Assembly: GCA_023418055.1 (NCBI GenBank)
Contig: JAEZDP010000239.1
Span: forward strand, 1 to 18,310
Direction: 5' to 3'
From: Acidobacteriota bacterium
GTDB lineage: Bacteria > Acidobacteriota > Vicinamibacteria > Vicinamibacterales > Vicinamibacteraceae
DNA length: 18,310 nt
Position numbers and translations under genes: made by a program. Shown here one piece after another: positions 14,664 through 18,310 of the stretch (its first letter is position 1; each line of letters opens with the position of its first letter). Below the pieces are notes generated by a model, which made no database searches, had not been told where the DNA came from, and saw only the letters and a program-made list of their open reading frames with translations.

Positions 14664-14984
14664 CTACGAGCCGACCTTCAGCGCCGATCGCACCTCGCGC
14701 ACGCCGCCGACGCTGCGGGCCACGGCCTGGGCACGCGCGGCTTCGGGTTCGCTCGTCACCGCTCCGGTGAGCGTCACGACGCCGCCCTCGGCCTGCACCT
14801 GAATCTCCTGGGCCTTCAGCTCGGGCTCGTTGAGCAGGGCCGTCTTCACGCGCGTGGCAATCGTCGCGTCGTCGAGCCCGGCTGTCTGTGTGGACGACCG
14901 CATGCCGCCGCTGCTCTTGCATGCCACGGTGCCTGCCGCCAGCCCTGCCATCAGCACGACTGCCATCATTCGGTGCGCGATCAT
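14664..14984 (-). CDS. BON-domain lipoprotein
   Basis: The 106-residue protein has a lipoprotein signal peptide (hydrophobic AVVLMAGLAAG, then TVAC with Cys22 as the probable lipidated residue; the lipobox is loose). A Ser/Thr linker and one BON domain at about 38-104 follow, with the typical TRVKTALLNEP helix, IQVQAEGGVVTLTGAV strands and ARSVGGVREVRSALKV. BON domains bind phospholipid membranes and occur in OsmY- and DolP-like envelope proteins. GGAGACAGG lies just before the ATG. FabI ends 31 bp upstream on the same strand, so it is probably the last gene of that transcript. A link to envelope lipid maintenance is plausible but inferred. Confidence 0.87.
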   Translation of the reverse strand: MIAHRMMAVVLMAGLAAGTVACKSSGGMRSSTQTAGLDDATIATRVKTALLNEPELKAQEIQVQAEGGVVTLTGAVTSEPEAARAQAVARSVGGVREVRSALKVGS

Positions 14985-15015
14985 GACCTGTCTCCGTCGA
15001 GGGGCGTGGCGCCGT

Positions 15016-15792
15016 TCACATGCCCATCACGTGATAGCCGCCATCCACCATGATGACGTCGCCGGTGATGCCGCGGCCGGCATGACTCAGCAGGAACAGG
15101 GCGGTGTCGGCCACGTCGCCCGCTTCCGTATTGCGCCGCAGGGGGGCCCTGTCACGATAGACCTGCAGGATGCCCGAGAACCCCGAGATGCCGGCGGCCG
15201 CAAGCGTCTTGACCGGACCGGCCGAGATGGCATTGACGCGGATGTTCTGCGGCCCGAGGTCACTTGCCAGGTACTTGACCGTCGACTCGAGGGCGGCCTT
15301 GGCCACCCCCATGACGTTGTAGTTCGGGAAGACGCGTTCCGCGCCGAGGTAGGACAAGGTGAGGATGCTGCCGCCGCCGCGGTTGAGCAGCAGGGGCAGG
15401 CAACCGCGCGAGAGGGCGACGAGTGAATACGCGCTGACGTCGAGCGCGATGCGGAAGGCCTCGCGCGACGTCTCGACGAATGGCGCCGACAGGGCCTCGC
15501 GCGGGGCGAACGCCGCGCCGTGGACAACGAAATCGAGCCCGCCCACCTCGGCCTCGATGGCCGCACAGAGGGCAGTGATGTCCTCGTCGCGGCTGACGTC
15601 GCAAGGGAGCAGCAGCGGGGCCGGGTCGAGCGTGGCCGCCAACTCCTCGACGTTTTCCTTGAGGCGGTCGTTCTGGTAGGTGAGCACCAGCCTGGCGCCG
15701 CCGGCGGCGGCGGCCTGCGCGATGCCCCAGGCCAGCGAGCGCTTGTTGGCGATGCCCACGATGAGCCCGGTGCGTCCGGCAACATCCGACAT
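15016..15792 (-). CDS. fabI: Enoyl-[acyl-carrier-protein] reductase (NADH), FabI
   Basis: The 258-residue short-chain dehydrogenase reduces enoyl-ACP in the last step of fatty-acid elongation. FabI hallmarks are the coenzyme loop GIANKRSLAWGIA at 13-25 (in place of the classic GxxxGxG), the HGAAFAPREAL segment at 91-101, catalytic Tyr148 in SYLGAE, Tyr158 and Lys165 in the YNVMGVAK stretch, and the substrate-loop region PVKTLAAAGISGF at 193-205. This spacing separates FabI from FabG and FabL. ATG 15792 gives MSDVAGRTG, the expected N-terminus; two upstream starts in frame (15822, 15846) would add unrelated residues. The BON lipoprotein follows at 31 bp. This is the usual target of triclosan-class inhibitors. 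Confidence 0.94.
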   Translation of the reverse strand: MSDVAGRTGLIVGIANKRSLAWGIAQAAAAGGARLVLTYQNDRLKENVEELAATLDPAPLLLPCDVSRDEDITALCAAIEAEVGGLDFVVHGAAFAPREALSAPFVETSREAFRIALDVSAYSLVALSRGCLPLLLNRGGGSILTLSYLGAERVFPNYNVMGVAKAALESTVKYLASDLGPQNIRVNAISAGPVKTLAAAGISGFSGILQVYRDRAPLRRNTEAGDVADTALFLLSHAGRGITGDVIMVDGGYHVMGM

Positions 15793-15861
15793 GAGAGGAA
15801 GCCTCGTGATCGGGACGTGCATGCGGCACGCCGTGCGCCGCGGCATCCCGCTCGAGCCGCC

Positions 15862-15867
15862 AGTATA
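15862..15867 (-). promoter_or_regulatory. Candidate -10 hexamer for fabI
   Basis: The minus strand reads TATACT, a 4-of-6 match to TATAAT, in otherwise very GC-rich DNA. It lies 69 bp before the ATG at 15792. No convincing -35 is visible at 16-18 bp. The leader between them contains a GC-rich imperfect inverted repeat around 15832-15845. Confidence 0.35.
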
Positions 15868-15956
15868 CCCGGCGGCTTTGGGTGGAGACGCGCGCAGGCA
15901 CGTGTCAGGTCGTGATCTTCTTACGCAAGCGGACCGCGATGACGCCGGCTGTCGCG

Positions 15957-16682
15957 TCAGCGCCCGCCGCGCCGGTTGTTGCGGCGGGCGGCCTGCTGCT
16001 GCGGCGGACGCCCGCCGGGCGGCCTGGCCTGGGCCTTCGGGTGGCCATTGGCATACGGCGAGTAGCTGACGTTGCCGTCTACGGGGCCGCGAGGATCGCG
16101 GCCGCGCCCGCCACGCCGTGCCTGCGCGTTGCGCGCGACGTGCCAGAGCGTGAAGTCGGCCGGCTTGCGCTCGGGCACCTGCCCCTCGATGCGAGGCAGC
16201 GTCGCGCGAATGAGTTGGTGGCGGTGCACCGGTTCCTCGCGCGGCAGGTCGGACGACTCGTCGTGCGGTGCATCGCTCGTCTCGACGCCCGCTTCGGCAC
16301 CTGGAGCCGGCGAAGCCAGACGTGGTGGCGCAACCGGGACGCCCGCTTCCGCAGCGCTCACGGCCGGGGCCACGACGCGCGGGGCCACAGGCAGGGCCAC
16401 GGGGACGGCCGCGCGGCCCGCGGCATCGGCCTCGGGCGTTCCGTGCTCTGTCGTCGTGATGTTGTCGAGGACCTGCTTGTAGAGCACGTTCGGCGCGTCG
16501 GCCTTCTTGCGGCGCACCGGAACACGCCCGTGTTTGAACGGGTGCTCGGTGTCGCAGGTCGTGCAGCGGGTCTGTCGAACCTCGTCTTCGACGAGTGCGA
16601 CGATGACGTGATTGGTAAGGCGTTTCTCGCGTGGACAGTAGTCGTCCAGCACATCACCCAGCCGAAGCCGGCGCTCTTGCAT
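15957..16682 (-). CDS. Zinc-ribbon-like protein with disordered linker and basic RGG-type tail
   Basis: The 241-residue protein has no named family that I can place. Residues 1-60 form a compact part: RLRLGDVLDDYCPREKR with Cys16, His25, a strand VIVALVEDEVRQTRC, then Cys40-x-x-Cys43 and His47/His51, ending in a basic VRRKK. This looks like a small zinc-binding ribbon. Residues 61-80 form a short helix, 85-135 are Ala/Pro/Val-rich and probably disordered, and 155-182 form another ordered patch (ATLPRIEG, ADFTLWHVARNAQ). Residues 186-241 are rich in Arg, Gly and Gln (RRGGRGRDPRG, RRNNRRGGR), as in RNA-binding tails. ATG 16682 follows a G-run. A nucleic-acid-binding role is inferred. The gene lies alone between argH and fabI. 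Confidence 0.75.
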   Translation of the reverse strand: MQERRLRLGDVLDDYCPREKRLTNHVIVALVEDEVRQTRCTTCDTEHPFKHGRVPVRRKKADAPNVLYKQVLDNITTTEHGTPEADAAGRAAVPVALPVAPRVVAPAVSAAEAGVPVAPPRLASPAPGAEAGVETSDAPHDESSDLPREEPVHRHQLIRATLPRIEGQVPERKPADFTLWHVARNAQARRGGRGRDPRGPVDGNVSYSPYANGHPKAQARPPGGRPPQQQAARRNNRRGGR

Positions 16683-16723
16683 TAACAGCCCCCGGAGTGT
16701 ACGTGGCGGCGGGAAGTGACTCC

Positions 16724-16736
16724 GTTCAGAATGAAC
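16724..16736. repeat. Inverted repeat in the leader of the zinc-ribbon gene
   Basis: GTTCA-gaa-TGAAC is a perfect 5-bp inverted repeat with a 3-bp spacer. It lies about 10-22 bp downstream of the start site expected from the candidate promoter, a position suited to a repressor operator. Confidence 0.4.
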
Positions 16737-16752
16737 CGAAGGTGGTCGATGG

Positions 16753-16780
16753 ATAGTAGCACACCCGGCCGAAGACTCAA
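16753..16780 (-). promoter_or_regulatory. Candidate sigma-70-type promoter of the zinc-ribbon gene
   Basis: On the minus strand TTGAGT (16775-16780) and TACTAT (16753-16758) are 16 bp apart, and TGC before the -10 makes it extended. It is the best promoter match in the window and gives a leader of about 65 bases. Neither hexamer is perfect. Confidence 0.45.
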
Positions 16781-16786
16781 GCCCCG

Positions 16787-16798
16787 CCTGACGTCAGG
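16787..16798. promoter_or_regulatory. 12-bp perfect palindrome CCTGACGTCAGG
   Basis: The palindrome lies 6 bp upstream of the candidate -35 of the zinc-ribbon gene and 8 bp past the argH stop. Its centre would be near -46. It could bind a dimeric activator. As a hairpin it is weak (4-bp stem, 4-base loop) and lacks a T-run, so an argH terminator is unlikely. Confidence 0.35.
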
Positions 16799-16806
16799 GC
16801 CGTCGC

Positions 16807-18192
16807 TCACGCCGTGATGCGCGCGTCGAGCCATGCCTGCACCTCGTCGAGCCGCGCGGCCACGGCCGCCGGGGCCGTGCTCTGCGGGGTCCGGCGCGCG
16901 TCGATCGAGGCACGCGGCGTGATGGCCGCGTGCACGTCCTCCTCGAACAGCGGCGAGAACGCCTGCCAGCCGGCCAGATCGAGATCCGCGAAGTCGCTGC
17001 CGCGATCGAGCAGCGTGCGCACCATGCCGCCCACGAGTTCGTGCGCCGACCTGAAAGGTAAGCCTTTTCGAACGAGATAGTCGGCCACGTCGGTGGCCAG
17101 CATCAGTCCCGAGGCGGCGCGGGCCGTCACATCACGACGCACCCGCAGCGTCTGCACCACCGCCAGGCACGACAGCAGGCTCCCGCGCAGCGTGTCCTCG
17201 GTGTCGAACACCGCTTCCTTGTCCTCCTGCAGGTCCTTGTTGTACCCGCTCGGCAGCCCCTTCATCGTGGCCAGCCATCCGGTGTGCGTGCCGATGACAC
17301 GGCCGGTCTTGCCGCGCACCAGTTCCATCGGGTCGGGGTTCTTCTTCTGGGGCATCAGGCTGCTGCCGGTGGTCACCGTGTCGTCGAGTTCGAAGAACCC
17401 GAACTCCTCCGAGCCGTAGACGATGACGTCTTCGGCGAGCCGGCTGACGTGCACCATCGTCAGGGCCGAGGCGTGGAGGAAGGCGGACACGAAGTCGCGG
17501 TCGGACACCGCGTCCATGCTGTTCATGACCACGCGTGAGAAACCGAGCGCCTCGCGCAGGAACTCGACGTCCACCGGGAACGAGTTGCCGGCAATGGCGC
17601 CCGAGCCGAGCGGCAGCGCGTCGGCCTCGTCGCGCACGACGTCGAAGCGCGCGCAGGCGCGCTGGAAGGCAGACGCGTGGGCGAGCCAGTAGTGCGCTTC
17701 GAGCACCGGCTGCGCACGGCGCAGGTGCGTATAGGCAGGCAGCGGCGCGTCACCGGCGGCACGGGCCTGCCCGGCCAACGCGCCCACGAGTGCCGTCAGC
17801 GACGCCTGCAGATCCGCCGACACGCGCCGGACGTAGAGCCGCAGGTCGAGCGCCACCTGCTCGTTGCGCGAGCGGCCCGTGTGCAGGCGCTTGCCCGTCT
17901 CCCCCACCCGCGCAATGAGTTCGCGTTCGACAAACGAATGCACGTCCTCGTCGTCGCCCTCCACGAACGTGGGCGTGCGGCCTGCCTCGGCCAGCATGTC
18001 GGCCAGGGCACGGTCGATGGCCTGCCGCTCGTCCGGCGACAAGACGCCGGCCCGCTGCAGGGCCTCGGCCCACGCGCGGCTGCCGCGGACGTCGTCTTCG
18101 AACAGACGCCGGTCGAACCGGAAAGAAGAACCAAAGTCGAAGACGGCCTTGTCAGGCGCGCCGGCGAAACGACCGGACCAGAGAGCGGGCAT
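16807..18192 (-). CDS. argH: Argininosuccinate lyase
   Basis: The 461-residue enzyme splits argininosuccinate into arginine and fumarate, the last step of arginine synthesis. It shows the superfamily signature GSSLMPQKKNPD at 276-287 with the catalytic serine on that mobile loop, the HTGRSRNEQV block at 104-113, Thr155-His156 in AYTHLRRAQP, and SGYNKDLQEDKE at 315-326. The N-terminal LWSGRF and the length are typical. The AYTHLQRAQP Gln is Arg158 here, which is minor. No other arg gene is in the window, so argG may be upstream. ATG 18192 is chosen for MPALWSGRF. No SD precedes it; a possible -10, TAACCT (18203-18208), is 10 bp away. Confidence 0.96.
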   Translation of the reverse strand: MPALWSGRFAGAPDKAVFDFGSSFRFDRRLFEDDVRGSRAWAEALQRAGVLSPDERQAIDRALADMLAEAGRTPTFVEGDDEDVHSFVERELIARVGETGKRLHTGRSRNEQVALDLRLYVRRVSADLQASLTALVGALAGQARAAGDAPLPAYTHLRRAQPVLEAHYWLAHASAFQRACARFDVVRDEADALPLGSGAIAGNSFPVDVEFLREALGFSRVVMNSMDAVSDRDFVSAFLHASALTMVHVSRLAEDVIVYGSEEFGFFELDDTVTTGSSLMPQKKNPDPMELVRGKTGRVIGTHTGWLATMKGLPSGYNKDLQEDKEAVFDTEDTLRGSLLSCLAVVQTLRVRRDVTARAASGLMLATDVADYLVRKGLPFRSAHELVGGMVRTLLDRGSDFADLDLAGWQAFSPLFEEDVHAAITPRASIDARRTPQSTAPAAVAARLDEVQAWLDARITA

Positions 18193-18198
18193 AGACGG

Positions 18199-18219
18199 CT
18201 ACAGGTTACAGGCTTCGGG
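18199..18219. repeat. Three degenerate heptamers before argH
   Basis: CTACAGG, TTACAGG and CTTCGGG lie head to tail just upstream of the argH start. The junction of the first two holds the TAACCT -10 candidate on the minus strand. The match is loose, so this may be chance next to the clearer arrays. Confidence 0.35.
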
Positions 18220-18240
18220 CAGGGACGAGGATCGCAGATG

Positions 18241-18268
18241 ACGGTCCACGGTCTACGGTCCACGGTCT
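18241..18268. repeat. Heptamer tandem repeat ACGGTCC/ACGGTCT, 4 copies
   Basis: The units alternate strictly (C, T, C, T at the last base), so the array is also two copies of a 14-bp unit. It lies 49 bp upstream of the argH start. Confidence 0.85.
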
Positions 18269-18271
18269 ACA

Positions 18272-18310
18272 GCGTAAGGCGTAAGGCGTAAGGCGTAGGG
18301 CGTAGGGCGT
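18272..18310. repeat. Heptamer tandem repeat GCGTAAG/GCGTAGG, at least 5.5 copies, cut by the window end
   Basis: Three GCGTAAG units (18272-18292) are followed by two GCGTAGG units (18293-18306) and a partial one. It follows the first array after only 3 bp. Two different 7-bp units side by side resemble the short tandemly repeated repetitive sequences described in cyanobacteria. Confidence 0.88.

Noticed and set aside
15905..15956. Minus-strand stretch after the zinc-ribbon gene that reads ATAGVIAVRLRKKITT then stop in a shifted frame
   Set aside because: It looks like a protein C-terminus, but no start or recognisable domain leads into it, and the zinc-ribbon frame ends normally in a basic tail.
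16785..16806. Palindrome after argH as an intrinsic terminator
   Set aside because: The stem is only 4 bp when a loop is allowed and there is no T-run on the minus strand.

Overview
The window is uniformly GC-rich, densely packed, bacterial chromosomal DNA with core-metabolism genes (menaquinone methylation, enoyl-ACP reduction, arginine biosynthesis, amino-sugar deacetylation). Gene content, several SD-poor starts, a GGGGTCAGACC-type intergenic repeat and heptamer arrays suggest an Acidobacteriota member, possibly Vicinamibacteria. That placement is inferred from recalled genome style, not from a search. No tRNA, rRNA, CRISPR array, integrase, transposase or phage gene was seen.

Region 1 (1-6397, + strand) is one export-and-signalling cluster. 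It holds the C-terminal end of a membrane-fusion (HlyD/RND-adaptor) protein, a MacB/LolD-type ABC ATPase, two FtsX/MacB-type permeases, a sigma-54 enhancer-binding response regulator and its membrane histidine kinase. The genes are separated by 3-30 bp or overlap by 4 bp. The kinase has two adjacent membrane helices with almost no extracytoplasmic loop, so the transporter itself may be part of the sensor. This is the window's best candidate for an interesting system.

Region 2 (6364-9430, - strand) holds a three-gene run: a small coiled-coil protein, a secreted SIMPL/DUF541 protein and RmuC. Upstream of it lie a GGGGTCAGACC repeat array of 27-28 bp period and the decayed C-terminus of another FtsX-type permease, followed by about 90 bp with no recognisable content.

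Region 3 (9431-14657) is a mosaic of single genes on alternating strands: ubiE/menG (-), a DtxR/MntR-type metalloregulator (+), a HAD phosphatase (-), a QueC-type preQ0 synthase (+), nagA preceded by a PIN-like DUF5615 protein (-), and a ferredoxin-reductase-type flavoprotein (+). Neighbours overlap at several 3' ends and, unusually, at the divergent 5' ends of the phosphatase and queC.

Region 4 (14664-18310, - strand) holds argH, a zinc-ribbon protein with an RGG-like tail, fabI and a BON-domain lipoprotein. The argH upstream region is built from short heptamer tandem repeats that run off the window end.
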